DNA of 64,000 nt from Actinobacillus porcinus (GCF_901764995.1 NZ_CABFKI010000001.1:124001-188000); one strand, 5' to 3'. Shown: positions 18,883 to 29,240, numbered from the stretch's first letter. A program made the numbers and translations. The notes: a model not told the origin generated them from the letters alone.

Positions 18883-20310
18883 TTATTCTTCATCCGTAAA
18901 TTTCGCCGCTTTGTAAGTCGGTTTCATTAAGTTTTCTACTGAAAGAATATCGTCTAATTGTGCTTCGGTGAGTAAGCCTTTTTCTAACACAACTTCACGT
19001 ACGCTACGACCTGTGGTTGCACAGATTTTGCCAACGATGTCGCCGTTGTGGTGACCAATAAATGGATTTAAGTAAGTCACAATACCGATTGAGTTAAATA
19101 CGAAGTTTTCGCAAATTTCTTTGTTTACGGTAATACCGTTGACACATTTATCTTGTAAGTTAATGCACGCATTGCCTAAAATTTCGATTGACTCAAACAT
19201 GGCTTGACCGATAACAGGTTCCATTACGTTCAATTGTAATTGACCAGCTTCTGCAGCAAATGTTACGGTTGTGTCATTACCGATTACTTTGAAACATACT
19301 TGGTTAACCACTTCAGGTACCACCGGGTTAACTTTTGCTGGCATAATTGATGAACCTGCTTGTAATTCCGGTAAGTTGATTTCATTTAAACCTGCACGTG
19401 GACCTGAGGATAATAAACGTAAGTCATTACAAACTTTAGATAATTTCACTGCAGTACGTTTTAATGCACCGTGAACCATTACGTAAGCACCACAGTCTGA
19501 AGTAGCTTCAATGAGGTTATCTGCAGGAACGCAAGGTAAACCTGTGACTTCTGCAAGATATTTCACGGCAAGTTGTTGATAACCTTCCGGAGTATTTAAT
19601 GCAGTACCAATTGCGGTTGCCCCTAAGTTGACTTCAAGTAATAAATCCGCTGTACGTTTTAAGTTTTTCACTTCTTCTTCAAGCAATACGGCGAATGCTT
19701 TGAATTCTTGACCAACCGTCATTGGCACGGCATCTTGTAATTGGGTACGACCCATTTTTAGGATATTGGCAAATTCTTTTGCTTTGCTATCAAATCCATC
19801 GTGTAAATATTGGATTTGGTCAATGAGTTTTAAAATGCTGTTATAAACCGCAATACGGAAACCTGTAGGGTAAGCATCGTTAGTTGATTGGCTGGCATTA
19901 ACATGGTCCATTGGGTTGATCACGTTGTATTCACCTTTTTGATGACCTAAAATTTCTAATGCAAGGTTTGCCACCACTTCGTTGGTATTCATATTTACAG
20001 ATGTGCCGGCACCGCCTTGATAAACATCAGACGGGAATTGATCCATGCAACGACCGTTCACCAAGATTTCATCACAAGCTTGAACGATAGCTTTTGCGAT
20101 TTTTTTCGGAATGGCACCTAGTTCACCGTTAGCCAGTGCGGTGGCTTTTTTTACCATTACCATACCGCGTACAAATTCCGGTACGTCAGAAATGGTGACG
20201 TTAGAAATATTGAAATTTTCCACCGCTCTTAAAGTGTGAATACCCCAATAAACATCATTTGAAACTTCGCGTTCGCCTAATAAATCAACTTCAATACGAG
20301 TGTTGCTCAT
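18883..20310 (-). CDS. aspA: Aspartate ammonia-lyase (aspartase)
   Basis: 475 residues with the fumarase/aspartase signature [11 protein letters not shown] and the N-terminal [12 protein letters not shown]. It converts L-aspartate to fumarate and ammonia, feeding fumarate respiration. The ATG at 20310 (MSNTRIEV) follows GGAGAAAAC; an upstream in-frame start at 20352 lacks homology. Divergent dcuB supplies C4-dicarboxylates, so the pair works together. Confidence 0.96.
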   Translation of the reverse strand: MSNTRIEVDLLGEREVSNDVYWGIHTLRAVENFNISNVTISDVPEFVRGMVMVKKATALANGELGAIPKKIAKAIVQACDEILVNGRCMDQFPSDVYQGGAGTSVNMNTNEVVANLALEILGHQKGEYNVINPMDHVNASQSTNDAYPTGFRIAVYNSILKLIDQIQYLHDGFDSKAKEFANILKMGRTQLQDAVPMTVGQEFKAFAVLLEEEVKNLKRTADLLLEVNLGATAIGTALNTPEGYQQLAVKYLAEVTGLPCVPADNLIEATSDCGAYVMVHGALKRTAVKLSKVCNDLRLLSSGPRAGLNEINLPELQAGSSIMPAKVNPVVPEVVNQVCFKVIGNDTTVTFAAEAGQLQLNVMEPVIGQAMFESIEILGNACINLQDKCVNGITVNKEICENFVFNSIGIVTYLNPFIGHHNGDIVGKICATTGRSVREVVLEKGLLTEAQLDDILSVENLMKPTYKAAKFTDEE

Positions 20311-20633
20311 TGTTTTCTCCAAAAAATAGGGATTAAATTCGTGGCGGATCATACCCCGATTTAGGGATAATAAATTTGATCTCTGTCAAGTTTTTAAGAT
20401 TGAATTCAAGATATAAATTTATTCTTCGCATTATAAAATTTAGGTTGTAATTTATTCAAATAAGCCTACTCTAAACTACCTTTTTAGGGTTATCTGCATG
20501 GTGTATATAAAAAACCTTGCAAAACACGGGATTTTTACTAAAATTCACCTTCGAAAAAGTGACGCAAACGGTTAAATGTAAAAGCAGTATCACTTTTTGA
20601 ACCGATTTTTTTATTATTATGGAGAAATAGAAC
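20311..20633. promoter_or_regulatory. Divergent aspA/dcuB control region
   Basis: This 323-base gap holds no gene. At 20376-20389 TTGAT-CTCT-GTCAA differs from the FNR consensus at one base and lies 66 bases upstream of aspA, so it could act on aspA anaerobically. A TATATAAA sequence near 20505 is a possible -10 element for dcuB. Confidence 0.55.
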
Positions 20634-21956
20634 ATGTCAGCAATGTTCCTTATTCAATTTGCCATCGTACTTTTATGTATCTTGGTAGGGGCTCGAGTTG
20701 GTGGTATCGGCTTGGGTGTGTTTGGTGGTTTAGGCTTAGCCATTTTATCCTTTGGCTTTGATTTAAAACCGGCGGGTCTTCCTATTGACGTTATGTTTAT
20801 GATTATGGCAGTGGTTTCAGCGGCAGCAGCGATGCAAGCGGCTGGCGGTTTAGATTATATGATCAAAATCGCAACTAACATCTTACGCCGTAATCCAAAA
20901 TACATTACCTTTATGGCACCTGCAGTAACTTGGACTTTCACTGTGTTAGCAGGTACAGGCCACGTAGCTTATTCTGTATTACCTGTGATTGCAGAAGTAA
21001 GTCGTCATAACGGTGTGCGCCCTGAACGTCCACTTTCAATGGCGGTAATTGCATCACAATTTGCGATTGTTGCAAGCCCGATTGCGGCAGCGGTAGTTGC
21101 TGTGGTGAACTATCTTGAACCACAAGGCATTACGCTAGGTTCAGTGCTTTCTGTTACAGTCCCTGCAACAATTTTAGGTATTGCGTTAGCTTGTGTATTT
21201 GTAAACAAAATGGGTAAAGAATTAAAAGATGACCCGGAATATCAACGCCGTTTACAAGATCCAGAGTACATCAGAGAAAACCACACTGATGTAAAAGTAG
21301 ATGAAATCAAACTCAAACCAACCGCGAAATTATCTGTCGGTTTATTCTTATTTGGTGCATTATTAGTGGTATTAATGGGTGCGATGCCTTCATTACGTCC
21401 GGCATTTGATGGTAAACCAATGGGTATGGCGCACACGATCGAAATCGTGATGTTAACCATTGGTGCATTAATTATCTTATTCTGTAAACCGGATGGTAAT
21501 GAAATCACTAAAGGTTCTGTATTCCATGCAGGTATGCGTGCGGTAATCGCTATCTTTGGTATTGCATGGTTAGGCGATACCTTAATGCAAGGTCATATGG
21601 ATGAAGTAAAAGGCATGGTAACAGGTTTAGTAGAAACTGCACCATGGACATTCGCTTTCGCCTTATTCGTGTTATCTGTATTAGTTAATAGCCAAGGTGC
21701 GACAGTGGCAACTTTATTCCCATTAGCGATTGCTTTAGGTATTCCTGCACCAGTCTTAATCGGGGTATTCGTTGCTGTTAACGGTTACTTCTTTATCCCG
21801 AACTACGGCCCAATCATTGCGTCAATCGACTTTGACACAACGGGTACAACGAAAATCGGTAAATTCATTTTCAACCACAGCTTTATGCTTCCGGGCTTAT
21901 TAAGCATGGTATTCAGTATTGCTTTTGGTTTGTTATTTGCGAATATGTTCCTGTAA
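20634..21956 (+). CDS. dcuB: Anaerobic C4-dicarboxylate transporter, Dcu family
   Basis: 440 residues with about 10-12 membrane segments and the Dcu features [32 protein letters not shown] and [23 protein letters not shown]. It exchanges fumarate, malate or aspartate for succinate during fumarate respiration. DcuA and DcuB cannot be told apart by eye; the name follows the Haemophilus usage and the aspA neighbour. A stem-loop (AGGGCG/CGCCCT, 21981-22010) follows the stop. Confidence 0.88.
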   Translation: MSAMFLIQFAIVLLCILVGARVGGIGLGVFGGLGLAILSFGFDLKPAGLPIDVMFMIMAVVSAAAAMQAAGGLDYMIKIATNILRRNPKYITFMAPAVTWTFTVLAGTGHVAYSVLPVIAEVSRHNGVRPERPLSMAVIASQFAIVASPIAAAVVAVVNYLEPQGITLGSVLSVTVPATILGIALACVFVNKMGKELKDDPEYQRRLQDPEYIRENHTDVKVDEIKLKPTAKLSVGLFLFGALLVVLMGAMPSLRPAFDGKPMGMAHTIEIVMLTIGALIILFCKPDGNEITKGSVFHAGMRAVIAIFGIAWLGDTLMQGHMDEVKGMVTGLVETAPWTFAFALFVLSVLVNSQGATVATLFPLAIALGIPAPVLIGVFVAVNGYFFIPNYGPIIASIDFDTTGTTKIGKFIFNHSFMLPGLLSMVFSIAFGLLFANMFL

Positions 21957-21980
21957 TATCGCAAGTATTCTATATTGATT

Positions 21981-22010
21981 GAGGGCGGGTTTATTACTCG
22001 CCCTTATTAT
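21981..22010 (+). terminator. Terminator of dcuB
   Basis: GAGGGCGG and CGCCCTT pair around a ten-base loop and are followed by an AT-rich stretch. Confidence 0.6.
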
Positions 22011-22021
22011 TTAGGACTTGG

Positions 22022-22207
22022 CTATTATTAGCGCGTGCGAAACCTAAGCTAAAAATCAATGTGGTTGATATTGGTAATGCAAAAGCGGCAAACTACGCGG
22101 CTCGTGTGACGGGAGGCAAAGTATTCACTACCAATAATCCATCACAAGTAACCAAAATGATTAATCAAGCGATCAAACCAATGGAAGTCGAAGAAGAGTG
22201 TAAATAG
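22022..22207 (+). pseudogene. C-terminal remnant of a von Willebrand A-like protein
   Basis: An open stretch without a start codon encodes about 61 residues ending in TAG at 22205. The pattern KINVVDIGNAKAANYA then VTGGKVFTT resembles the end of von Willebrand factor A domains, where a TGG turn precedes the last helix. Nothing of the upstream domain remains; homology begins next to the dcuB terminator. It looks like a deletion remnant. The family call is by eye and tentative. Confidence 0.5.
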
Positions 22208-22224
22208 GCATTTTGTTAGGAACT

Positions 22225-22262
22225 GAAAGGTGTAATAGACAAATTTGTTCATTACACCTTTC
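22225..22262 (-). terminator. Terminator of yggL
   Basis: GAAAGGTGTAAT and ATTACACCTTTC form a perfect 12-base stem around a 14-base loop, directly after the yggL stop on the minus strand. Confidence 0.65.
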
Positions 22263-22276
22263 CGAAAGCAAAACAA

Positions 22277-22618
22277 TTAACCTTTAGTCGGATAGTCCCA
22301 CCAAATATCGAATAATTCGCTGATTTCGATTTGTTGTAAACCGTTATTTTCTAGCCAAGTTTTCACTAAAGTGCGGTGAGATTCGTCACATTTTCCTAAT
22401 TTTTCAAGGCAAACCAAACCTTCCCAATGTAAGTAACCACTGCCTTCATAGGCTAAACCATTAGGTTGGATGACTTCCGCAATAAAACGATCAACTGTAG
22501 CATCGATTTGGTCGATAGCCGTTCCTTCAGCAAATTGCCAGTTCACTAAAAAGCCCAATTCTTGGAATTCTGCCAAGTGCATTTTTTTGCGTTGGCGTGC
22601 ATTACGTTTAATAGCCAT
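22277..22618 (-). CDS. yggL: YggL family 50S ribosome-associated protein
   Basis: 113 residues of the YggL (DUF469) family: basic N-terminus KRNARQRKKMHLAEFQELGF, then GLAYEGSGYLHWEGLV and a tryptophan-rich end. E. coli YggL binds the 50S subunit. It lies 23 bases after trmB on the same strand, the usual trmB-yggL pairing. Confidence 0.9.
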   Translation of the reverse strand: MAIKRNARQRKKMHLAEFQELGFLVNWQFAEGTAIDQIDATVDRFIAEVIQPNGLAYEGSGYLHWEGLVCLEKLGKCDESHRTLVKTWLENNGLQQIEISELFDIWWDYPTKG

Positions 22619-22641
22619 AATATTCTCCTATTATGTGTTGG

Positions 22642-23400
22642 TTAATCTTTTATAAAATATAAATCCCAAACGCCATGCCCGAGTCGGTGACCGCGAGCTT
22701 CAAACTTCGTTAATGGACGAAAGTCAGGGCGGGGAATATAGTCATTGGTTGCTGATGTATTACGAATTCCCACCGTATTTTGCATTGCTTGTAATACTTC
22801 CAACATATGCTCAGCATAATTTTCCCAGTCCGTTGCAAAATGAATAAAACCACCAGCGGATAATTTTTGGGCTACGGTTTCTATAAAGTGCGGTTGAACA
22901 ATGCGGCGTTTATGGTGTTTTGCTTTATGCCAAGGATCAGGAAAGAAAAGTTGCAACCCGCCAAGCGATTCGTCAGCAATACAATCACGTAAAATTTCCG
23001 TTGCATCGTGGCAAATAACTCGTAAATTCTTTACCCCTTTTTCAATGGCATAGGCGAGACAAGCTCCAACGCCAGGCGTATGCACTTCAATACCAAGATA
23101 GTTTTTATCTGGGTTTTGTTCTGCCATTTCAACCAAGGATTTGCCCATACCAAATCCGATTTCTAACACAACAGGGTTGGTATTACCATAAATCTTTTCA
23201 AAATCAAAAGGTTCCGTTTGATGATCTAAGCCGTATTCAGCCCAATTTTCATTCATCATATTGCGTTGGAATTCGCTTAAACGCCCTGTTCGTAGCACGA
23301 AACTCCGAATTTTACGCTTATAACGTCCGTCTTCAGTAAACTCAGCAGTTTCTACGGTTTTACGTTTTTGATCGGCAAAAGTTTGTTTTTGTTCTGTCAT
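22642..23400 (-). CDS. trmB: tRNA (guanine-N7-)-methyltransferase TrmB
   Basis: 252 residues with the SAM-binding motif [11 protein letters not shown], the [15 protein letters not shown] motif and the end [13 protein letters not shown]. It methylates G46 in the variable loop of tRNAs. Operon trmB-yggL; mutY is divergent. Confidence 0.95.
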   Translation of the reverse strand: MTEQKQTFADQKRKTVETAEFTEDGRYKRKIRSFVLRTGRLSEFQRNMMNENWAEYGLDHQTEPFDFEKIYGNTNPVVLEIGFGMGKSLVEMAEQNPDKNYLGIEVHTPGVGACLAYAIEKGVKNLRVICHDATEILRDCIADESLGGLQLFFPDPWHKAKHHKRRIVQPHFIETVAQKLSAGGFIHFATDWENYAEHMLEVLQAMQNTVGIRNTSATNDYIPRPDFRPLTKFEARGHRLGHGVWDLYFIKD

Positions 23401-23490
23401 ATTTTCGATAGCTCAAATTAAATCGCAGTGAATTATAAGCGGTTATTATGCTAAAATCTATGCTCATTTTTAACCGCACTTAAGTTCTTT

Positions 23491-24612
23491 ATGCAAGCAA
23501 CATCTTCCGCTACAGCCCCTTTTGCTCACAGCGTTTTAACTTGGTTTGAGCAGTTTGGACGCAAACATTTACCTTGGCAACAAAATAAAACCCTTTACGG
23601 TGTTTGGTTGTCGGAAGTGATGTTGCAACAAACACAAGTGGCAACGGTGATTCCTTATTTTGAACGATTTATCAAAACCTTTCCAACTATCACCGCACTT
23701 GCCAATGCGAAACAAGACGAAGTGTTGCATTTATGGACAGGCTTGGGCTATTACGCCCGCGCGCGCAATTTGCACAAAGCTGCCCAACAAATTCGCGATC
23801 AATTTCATGGTGAATTTCCCCAAGATTTTGATCAGGTTTTGGCATTATCTGGCATAGGACGTAGCACCGCTGGTGCGATTCTCTCTTCGGTTTTGGGGCA
23901 GCCTTATCCCATTTTGGATGGCAATGTAAAGCGTGTACTTTCTCGTTATTTTTGTGTGGAAGGTTGGGCTGGAGAGAAAGCGGTGGAAAATCAACTTTGG
24001 GCGTTAAGTGCAGAAGTGACACCACGTGATCGTGTGGCTGATTTTAACCAAGCTATGATGGATATTGGCGCTTTAGTTTGTACTCGTACAAAACCCAAAT
24101 GCGATCTTTGCCCGTTGAAGCAAAAGTGCGGTGCAAATTTAACGAATTCTTGGGCGGAGTTTCCGGCTAAAAAGCCGAAAAAAACGTTACCTGAACGTAA
24201 AAGCTATTTTTTGATTTTGGCTCAACATAACAAAGTGGCGTTGGAACAACGCCCTAGTTCAGGACTGTGGGGCGGATTGTATTGCTTCCCGCAATTTGAG
24301 ACAAAATCAGCGTTACTCACTGAGTTGCAGCGACAAGGTATCCGGCAATATCAGGAATGGACTATATTTCGTCATACCTTTAGTCATTTTCATTTAGACA
24401 TTTATCCTATTTATGCGGAACTTGATGGTGATAATTTTGACCAAGATCGTTGTAACTGGAAAAAAATCGAAGAAATTCAGGCGGAATATCAATCTTCAGT
24501 ACAAAGTGCGGTTAAATATTGGTATGATCCGCAAAATCCTGAGCCAATTGGGTTGGCTACGCCAGTAAAAAATTTATTATTAGAATTTCAGAAAGGACGT
24601 AAGAATGGCTAG
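23491..24612 (+). CDS. mutY: Adenine DNA glycosylase MutY
   Basis: 373 residues. LPWQ and [10 protein letters not shown] (catalytic Glu), the helix-hairpin-helix [13 protein letters not shown] followed by the catalytic Asp, and an iron-sulfur loop C-X6-C-X2-C-X5-C near 200. The C-terminal NUDIX-like domain recognises 8-oxoguanine. It removes A mispaired with 8-oxoG. It overlaps yggX by eight bases. Confidence 0.96.
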   Translation: MQATSSATAPFAHSVLTWFEQFGRKHLPWQQNKTLYGVWLSEVMLQQTQVATVIPYFERFIKTFPTITALANAKQDEVLHLWTGLGYYARARNLHKAAQQIRDQFHGEFPQDFDQVLALSGIGRSTAGAILSSVLGQPYPILDGNVKRVLSRYFCVEGWAGEKAVENQLWALSAEVTPRDRVADFNQAMMDIGALVCTRTKPKCDLCPLKQKCGANLTNSWAEFPAKKPKKTLPERKSYFLILAQHNKVALEQRPSSGLWGGLYCFPQFETKSALLTELQRQGIRQYQEWTIFRHTFSHFHLDIYPIYAELDGDNFDQDRCNWKKIEEIQAEYQSSVQSAVKYWYDPQNPEPIGLATPVKNLLLEFQKGRKNG

Positions 24613-24877
24613 AACTGTATTTTGCTCTTATTTAAAACAAGAAGCTGAAGGGTTGGATTTTCAGCTTTATCCCGGGGATTTAGGGAAGCGTATTTTTGAG
24701 AATATCAGCAAACAAGCGTGGGGCGAGTGGCTGAAAAAACAAACCATGCTGGTGAATGAAAAAAAATTGAATATGATGAATGTGGAACATCGCCAATTAT
24801 TAGAAACAGAAATGGTGAATTTTCTTTTTGAAGGAAAAGAGGTCAAAATTGACGGTTATACGCCTCCTGCAAACTAA
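24605..24877 (+). CDS. yggX: Fe(2+)-trafficking protein YggX
   Basis: 90 residues, family start [19 protein letters not shown] and the single conserved Cys7. YggX protects iron-sulfur clusters from oxidative damage; its coupling to MutY, itself an Fe-S protein, is the usual gammaproteobacterial order mutY-yggX-mltC. Confidence 0.95.
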   Translation: MARTVFCSYLKQEAEGLDFQLYPGDLGKRIFENISKQAWGEWLKKQTMLVNEKKLNMMNVEHRQLLETEMVNFLFEGKEVKIDGYTPPAN

Positions 24878-24889
24878 TGAGTAAAAATA

Positions 24890-25966
24890 ATGAAGCTTAC
24901 TTTAAGAAAATTATTGGTTTTAGCGATTGTGCCATTTTTGTATGCTTGTTCTTCAAGCAATACCGAACTGGATGATGTCTTTTCAAAAGATACCCATGGT
25001 TTAGATATATTAACGGGGCAGTTTTCGCAAAATATTGACCAAATTTGGGGGGTTAATGAACTGCTTGTGGCGAGTCGCCAAGACTATGTGAAATATACGG
25101 ACAGTTATTATACGCGTAGCCATATCAGCTTTGATGATGGTCGAATTATCATCGAAACCTTAGCTGATGCGAATCGTTTGCATAGTGCTATTGTGCACAC
25201 TTTGTTGATGGGTTCTGATGCCAAAGGCATTGACTTATTTGCTTCAGGTGATACACCGATTAGTAGCCGTCCTTTCTTAGTTGGGCAAGTGGTAAATAAT
25301 TTCGGTCAGTCCATTACAGATGTGAATATTGCCAATAATTTTGCAACCTATTTGATTCAAAATAAATTACAGCAACGCCGTTTGTCTAATGGGCGTACTG
25401 TGCAGTTTGTGGCAATTCAAATGATTGCAAACCATGTCAATGTCCGTGCGCGTAAATATTTGCCTTATGTGCGTAAATCCTCGCGTCAATATGGTATTGA
25501 TGAAAGTTTGATTTTAGGTATTATGCAAACCGAATCGAGTTTTAACCCTTATGCGATTAGCTATGCTAATGCCATGGGATTGATGCAAGTTGTACCGCAT
25601 ACCGCAGGTCGTGATGTGTTTAAAATGAAAGGTCGCAGTGGTCAGCCAAATAAATCATATTTATTTGATCCGGAGAAAAATATTGACGCAGGCGTCTCTT
25701 ATTTGTGGCTGTTGAAAAATGAATATTTGGCCGGTATTGAAAATCCAACATCTATGCGTTATGCCATGATTTCTGCTTATAACAGTGGTGCAGGTGCGGT
25801 ATTGCGTGTATTTAGTAATGATTTAGATGAAGCGGTTGAGATCATTAACAGAATGCAACCAGAGCAAGTTTATCGCATCTTAACGACAAGCCACCCATCA
25901 GCGCAAGCGCGTAATTATTTGGTGAAGGTAGATAAAGCTCAACGTGGTTATCGTAGAGCGCAGTAA
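24890..25966 (+). CDS. mltC: Membrane-bound lytic transglycosylase MltC
   Basis: 358 residues with a lipoprotein signal (LYAC, Cys20) and a C-terminal SLT domain ([27 protein letters not shown], quoted in part: catalytic Glu in QTESSF). It cleaves peptidoglycan at MurNAc-GlcNAc bonds from the outer membrane. It ends the mutY-yggX-mltC operon. Confidence 0.95.
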   Translation: MKLTLRKLLVLAIVPFLYACSSSNTELDDVFSKDTHGLDILTGQFSQNIDQIWGVNELLVASRQDYVKYTDSYYTRSHISFDDGRIIIETLADANRLHSAIVHTLLMGSDAKGIDLFASGDTPISSRPFLVGQVVNNFGQSITDVNIANNFATYLIQNKLQQRRLSNGRTVQFVAIQMIANHVNVRARKYLPYVRKSSRQYGIDESLILGIMQTESSFNPYAISYANAMGLMQVVPHTAGRDVFKMKGRSGQPNKSYLFDPEKNIDAGVSYLWLLKNEYLAGIENPTSMRYAMISAYNSGAGAVLRVFSNDLDEAVEIINRMQPEQVYRILTTSHPSAQARNYLVKVDKAQRGYRRAQ

Positions 25967-25977
25967 TTCCTAGTAAA

Positions 25978-26010
25978 AATCCTTATGGTGAAAATCATAA
26001 GGATTTTTTG
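25978..26010 (+). terminator. Terminator of mltC
   Basis: AATCCTTATG and CATAAGGATT pair around an eight-base loop, followed by TTTTTTG. Confidence 0.85.
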
Positions 26011-26124
26011 TCGCTTAAATTGGCGTAGAGAATGAAAAACGATACGTTCTTTGAGTGTTTTGTATTCATTCTGAATATTAAACAAGCAAACAATTAAAAA
26101 ATTGAATTTTTTTGAAAATAACAG

Positions 26125-26152
26125 TTGACCCGCAAGTCGAAATCCTTATAAT
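26125..26152 (+). promoter_or_regulatory. tRNA promoter
   Basis: TTGACC and TATAAT are separated by 16 bases, ending 28 bases before tRNA-Phe. It is a strong sigma-70 promoter for the two-tRNA unit. Confidence 0.85.
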
Positions 26153-26180
26153 ACGCCACGTGTTAACGCGATAGCGTAAC

Positions 26181-26256
26181 GCCTCGATAGCTCAGTCGGT
26201 AGAGCAGGGGATTGAAAATCCCCGTGTCGGTGGTTCGATTCCGCCTCGAGGCACCA
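26181..26256 (+). tRNA. tRNA-Phe (GAA)
   Basis: 76 bases with encoded CCA. The anticodon stem GGGGA/TCCCC encloses TTGAAAA, giving anticodon GAA. D arm, T arm (GGTTCGATTCC) and acceptor GCCTCGA/TCGAGGC are all intact. Confidence 0.97.
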
Positions 26257-26260
26257 CTCT

Positions 26261-26336
26261 TCCTCCTTAGTTCAGTCGGTAGAACGGTGGACTGTTAATC
26301 CATATGTCGCAGGTTCGAGTCCCGCAGGAGGAGCCA
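26261..26336 (+). tRNA. tRNA-Asn (GTT)
   Basis: 76 bases with encoded CCA. The anticodon loop CTGTTAA gives GTT. Acceptor TCCTCCT/AGGAGGA and T arm GGTTCGAGTCC are intact. It lies four bases after tRNA-Phe and is co-transcribed. Confidence 0.97.
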
Positions 26337-26346
26337 TATTAAGAAG

Positions 26347-26386
26347 CCCTGATAACGAAAGTTATCAGGGTTTTGCTTTTTTGTCT
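26347..26386 (+). terminator. Terminator of the tRNA unit
   Basis: CCCTGATAAC and GTTATCAGGG form a ten-base stem with a GAAA-type loop, followed by TTTTGCTTTTTT. Confidence 0.9.
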
Positions 26387-26443
26387 ATTACACCTATGAA
26401 ATTAAAAAAGGATGCATAAACATCCTTTTAGTCATACTTATAT

Positions 26444-26737
26444 TTATTTTGCCAACCCTAGTTGCCCAATCTTGACGCCTAAATTGCCTAATGAAACAGG
26501 ATCTAAATAATCCGCCAAGAAAATAAAGAGTTCATTTAAATCAGTAAAAGTGCGGTGAATTTTCACTTCGTTTTCCACTTTACGCGTAAATTCATATTGC
26601 ACATTGTCGCCATGAATATGCGCTTCCAGAGTGATGTAAATAGTTTCAAAAAAGTGGCTGGTTGCCCCTTCTTCACCTGGGTCACTAATGCGCACATTCC
26701 AGTTATTACTATATAAAAGTTCTGTTTTTACTGACAT
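26444..26737 (-). CDS. Conserved small protein of unknown function
   Basis: 97 residues, acidic, no signal peptide or membrane segment. A possible beta-rich N-terminal half (WNVRISDP, IYITLEAHIHGDNVQYEFTR in part) is followed by a helical end. I do not recognise the family. The start is supported by AGAGG, which overlaps the arfA stop codon, so the gene lies immediately downstream of arfA on the same strand. An uptake signal lies inside it near 26550. The arfA internal terminator should reduce its transcription from the arfA promoter. Confidence 0.7.
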   Translation of the reverse strand: MSVKTELLYSNNWNVRISDPGEEGATSHFFETIYITLEAHIHGDNVQYEFTRKVENEVKIHRTFTDLNELFIFLADYLDPVSLGNLGVKIGQLGLAK

Positions 26738-26745
26738 AATTACCT

Positions 26746-27021
26746 CTAATGTATTGTTGTATTCACTGTTAAAAACCCGATTATAAAATCTCTCAAAACA
26801 GATATTTTATGATCGGGCTTTTCATAATAACGATGGCTATGCTTAGCTTTACGCTGATAACTTCCTTTTCCTTTTAATTTTTTCTCAACGCGATGACGAA
26901 ATAATCGATCATGCAATAATGCTTGAATAGCATTATCTCTAATTTCACCACGAGTATGTTGATAAGAGATGTTACCTTGAATATAGGAATGTTCAAGGCA
27001 TATGTTTTTTTGTTTTGCCAT
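26746..27021 (-). CDS. arfA: Alternative ribosome-rescue factor ArfA
   Basis: 91 residues. The core [19 protein letters not shown] and the basic [15 protein letters not shown] match ArfA, which enters stalled ribosomes when tmRNA fails and recruits release factor RF2. ATG at 27021 (MAKQKN) is chosen because GGAGG lies seven bases upstream; the in-frame ATG at 27048 has no ribosome site. The end ([14 protein letters not shown]) is hydrophobic. An intrinsic terminator lies inside the reading frame, about 23 bases before the stop codon, so much of the mRNA should lack a stop. Confidence 0.88.
   Translation of the reverse strand: MAKQKNICLEHSYIQGNISYQHTRGEIRDNAIQALLHDRLFRHRVEKKLKGKGSYQRKAKHSHRYYEKPDHKISVLRDFIIGFLTVNTTIH
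26771..26818 (-). terminator. Intrinsic terminator inside arfA
   Basis: On the minus strand CCCGATCATAAAATATCT pairs with AGATTTTATAATCGGG (one mismatch, a two-base bulge, loop of about eight bases) and is followed by TTTTT. It precedes the arfA stop codon. Nonstop arfA mRNA, kept low by tmRNA tagging, is the known control mode of this family. Confidence 0.8.
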
Positions 27022-27114
27022 AGTTTCCTCCAAATAAACGGGGCTCATTATATATGTAATTCCCTGGAATTTTAACTTATAATCAATAAAAATTTTGATT
27101 GAGAGAAAATTAAG

Positions 27115-28182
27115 ATGATTGATTTATTTAAAAGTTGGTATAAACGTCGATTTAGTGATCCTCAAGCGATGAGTCTTGCGGCAATTTTGTTATTTGGATT
27201 TTTTTCTATTTATTTTTTCAGTGATTTGATTGCACCATTGCTCATTGCCATTGTTCTTGCTTATTTGCTTGAAATGCCTATTAAGTTTTTAAACCAAAAA
27301 CTCAAAGTACCACGAATGCTTGCCATCACCTTCATGCTTGGTGGTTTTATTGCATTAGTGTTGACGATTGTATTGGGTTTGATGCCGAGTTTAGTTAATC
27401 AAACGATAAAATTACTTAGCGACTTACCTAATATGTTTAACCGTTTTCATGCTTGGATGGCAACCTTGCCTGAAAGTTATCCCGAATTAGTGGATTATCA
27501 AATGGTGGAAAGTATTTTTAGTTCAACTCGCGAAAAAATCTTACTATTTGGGGAAAGTGCGGTGAAATTTTCCTTAAGTTCGATTATAAATTTAGTTTCT
27601 ATCGGGATTTATGCTTTTTTAGTTCCGTTAATGATGTTTTTTATGTTGAAAGATAAAGAGTTATTAATCGGTTCATTAGTGCGTTTTTTACCTAAAAATC
27701 GCATGTTAGCGTTTAATGTTTGGGAAGAAATGCAACAACAAATTGCAAATTATATTCGTGGTAAATTGCTTGAAATCGCGATTGTGACCGTAGTGACGTA
27801 TATCATTTTCTTATTCTTTGGCTTGAATTATGCGCTCTTATTAGCGGTGGCAGTAGGGCTATCCGTCCTGATTCCTTACGTAGGCGCGGTGCTCGTTACC
27901 ATTCCTGTTGTTGCCCTTGCTCTTGCTCAATTTGGTGATCATTCCACATTTTGGTATTTGCTCATTGCCTATGTGGTGTCCCAATTGCTGGACGGTAACT
28001 TACTCGTTCCCTTCTTATTTTCCGAAGCGGTTAACTTACACCCCTTAACTATCATTGTTGCCGTCCTGATTTTTGGCGGATTATGGGGCTTCTGGGGCGT
28101 ATTTTTTGCTATTCCTTTGGCAACGTTAGTGAAAGCGGTGGTGAATGCGTGGCCTGATAGTATGGAAAATAGAACAGTTTAG
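27115..28182 (+). CDS. perM: AI-2E family membrane protein PerM
   Basis: 355 residues with about eight membrane segments in the pattern of the AI-2E/PerM family: an N-terminal hydrophobic pair, a soluble helical stretch (about 100-150) and the C-terminal motifs [18 protein letters not shown] and [20 protein letters not shown]. The function of this member is uncertain; relatives are proposed exporters. A strong uptake-signal hairpin follows. Confidence 0.85.
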   Translation: MIDLFKSWYKRRFSDPQAMSLAAILLFGFFSIYFFSDLIAPLLIAIVLAYLLEMPIKFLNQKLKVPRMLAITFMLGGFIALVLTIVLGLMPSLVNQTIKLLSDLPNMFNRFHAWMATLPESYPELVDYQMVESIFSSTREKILLFGESAVKFSLSSIINLVSIGIYAFLVPLMMFFMLKDKELLIGSLVRFLPKNRMLAFNVWEEMQQQIANYIRGKLLEIAIVTVVTYIIFLFFGLNYALLLAVAVGLSVLIPYVGAVLVTIPVVALALAQFGDHSTFWYLLIAYVVSQLLDGNLLVPFLFSEAVNLHPLTIIVAVLIFGGLWGFWGVFFAIPLATLVKAVVNAWPDSMENRTV

Positions 28183-28204
28183 TTTTATTTTAGGCTGATT
28201 TTTG

Positions 28205-28235
28205 AAGTGCGGTTGAAATTAACCGCACTTTTTTT
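28205..28235 (+). terminator. Uptake-signal hairpin after perM
   Basis: AAGTGCGGTT and AACCGCACTT pair around a short loop and are followed by seven T. Confidence 0.88.
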
Positions 28236-28326
28236 ATGAGCATTTGTAAGAGAATTATTTGGCAAGTTGATTGATATGGAGAGTATAATGAGATGACCGT
28301 TTTGACCGAATTGACGTGAGGTTTTT

Positions 28327-29079
28327 ATGCAAAAACGTGAAGAAATGATTTTGCAACGAATTAATACACTGGGCAATGTTTCGGTAGCGGCATTAGCCGC
28401 AGACTTTTCTGTTTCAGTGGAAACTATTCGCCGAGATTTGAATTCGTTGGCACAACGTGGGTTGATTTATCGTACCCATGGCGGCGCAGCGGGTGTAAAA
28501 GCACGAGATATTGGACGCTCTTTTCAAACTCGCCAACGAACCAATGCAGAGATCAAACGTATGATTACGTTAAACGCCATAGATTATGTTTTTGAAGGCT
28601 CTGTAATTGGTTTAGATGCCAGTTCAACCAGCTGGCATTTCGCGCAACAAATACCCGATATTCCTTGTACCGTTGTCACGAATTCTATGCACAACATCAC
28701 GGCATTAGTGAATAAACCTAATATTAGAACCATTGCAACTGGTGGTGTCTATTCCAGTAAATATGATGCTTTTTATGGGCCATTATCTGAAAAATTATTA
28801 GAACGTTTGCATATTGATATTGGGATTTTTTCTTGTACCGGCATAGATAGCCAAGGCAAAATTTGGGAGAGTAATGAAGTAAATGCCTCTTTAAAACGAA
28901 AAATGCTGGATGCTTCAGGGCAGAAAATTCTGATTGCGGATAGTTCTAAATTTGAAAAGAAAAATTTGATTTTATTAGGGGAGCTTTCACAAATGGATGT
29001 GATTTCAACAGATAAACCCCTTCCTTATGAGTTAGAAAAGTATTGTCATGAATACGATATTTTAGTTTTAACAGCATAA
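28327..29079 (+). CDS. fucR: DeoR-family L-fucose operon regulator FucR
   Basis: 250 residues. N-terminal DeoR helix-turn-helix (ILQRINTLGNVSVAALAADF, then SVETIRRDLNSL) and a C-terminal sugar-phosphate sensor domain (GLDASSTSWH, TGGVYSSKYDAFYGP, IADSSKFEKKN). It probably responds to fuculose-1-phosphate and controls the fuc genes downstream. It has its own terminator and stands alone, upstream of fucI and in the same direction. Confidence 0.92.
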   Translation: MQKREEMILQRINTLGNVSVAALAADFSVSVETIRRDLNSLAQRGLIYRTHGGAAGVKARDIGRSFQTRQRTNAEIKRMITLNAIDYVFEGSVIGLDASSTSWHFAQQIPDIPCTVVTNSMHNITALVNKPNIRTIATGGVYSSKYDAFYGPLSEKLLERLHIDIGIFSCTGIDSQGKIWESNEVNASLKRKMLDASGQKILIADSSKFEKKNLILLGELSQMDVISTDKPLPYELEKYCHEYDILVLTA

Positions 29080-29091
29080 TGAGATTGTACT

Positions 29092-29133
29092 AAATGCCCG
29101 ATTTGTTTTATTTCTTGAACAAATCGGGCATTT
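29092..29133 (+). terminator. Terminator of fucR
   Basis: AAATGCCCGATTTGTT and AACAAATCGGGCATTT form a perfect 16-base stem around a ten-base loop. Confidence 0.8.
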
Positions 29134-29158
29134 CATATGTGTGTTTTTGACCGAAATA

Positions 29159-29174
29159 TGTGATCTTTGTCACA
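29159..29174. promoter_or_regulatory. CRP site upstream of fucI, perfect consensus
   Basis: TGTGA-TCTTTG-TCACA matches the CRP consensus in both half-sites. It lies 126 bases before the fucI start codon, upstream of a TTGACG sequence at 29216 that may be a -35 element. Confidence 0.85.
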
Positions 29175-29240
29175 AAAATCATGCAAAATTGAAAAAATAT
29201 TAGGTTCTTTCTTTGTTGACGGTTAACAATATTCTCAAGC

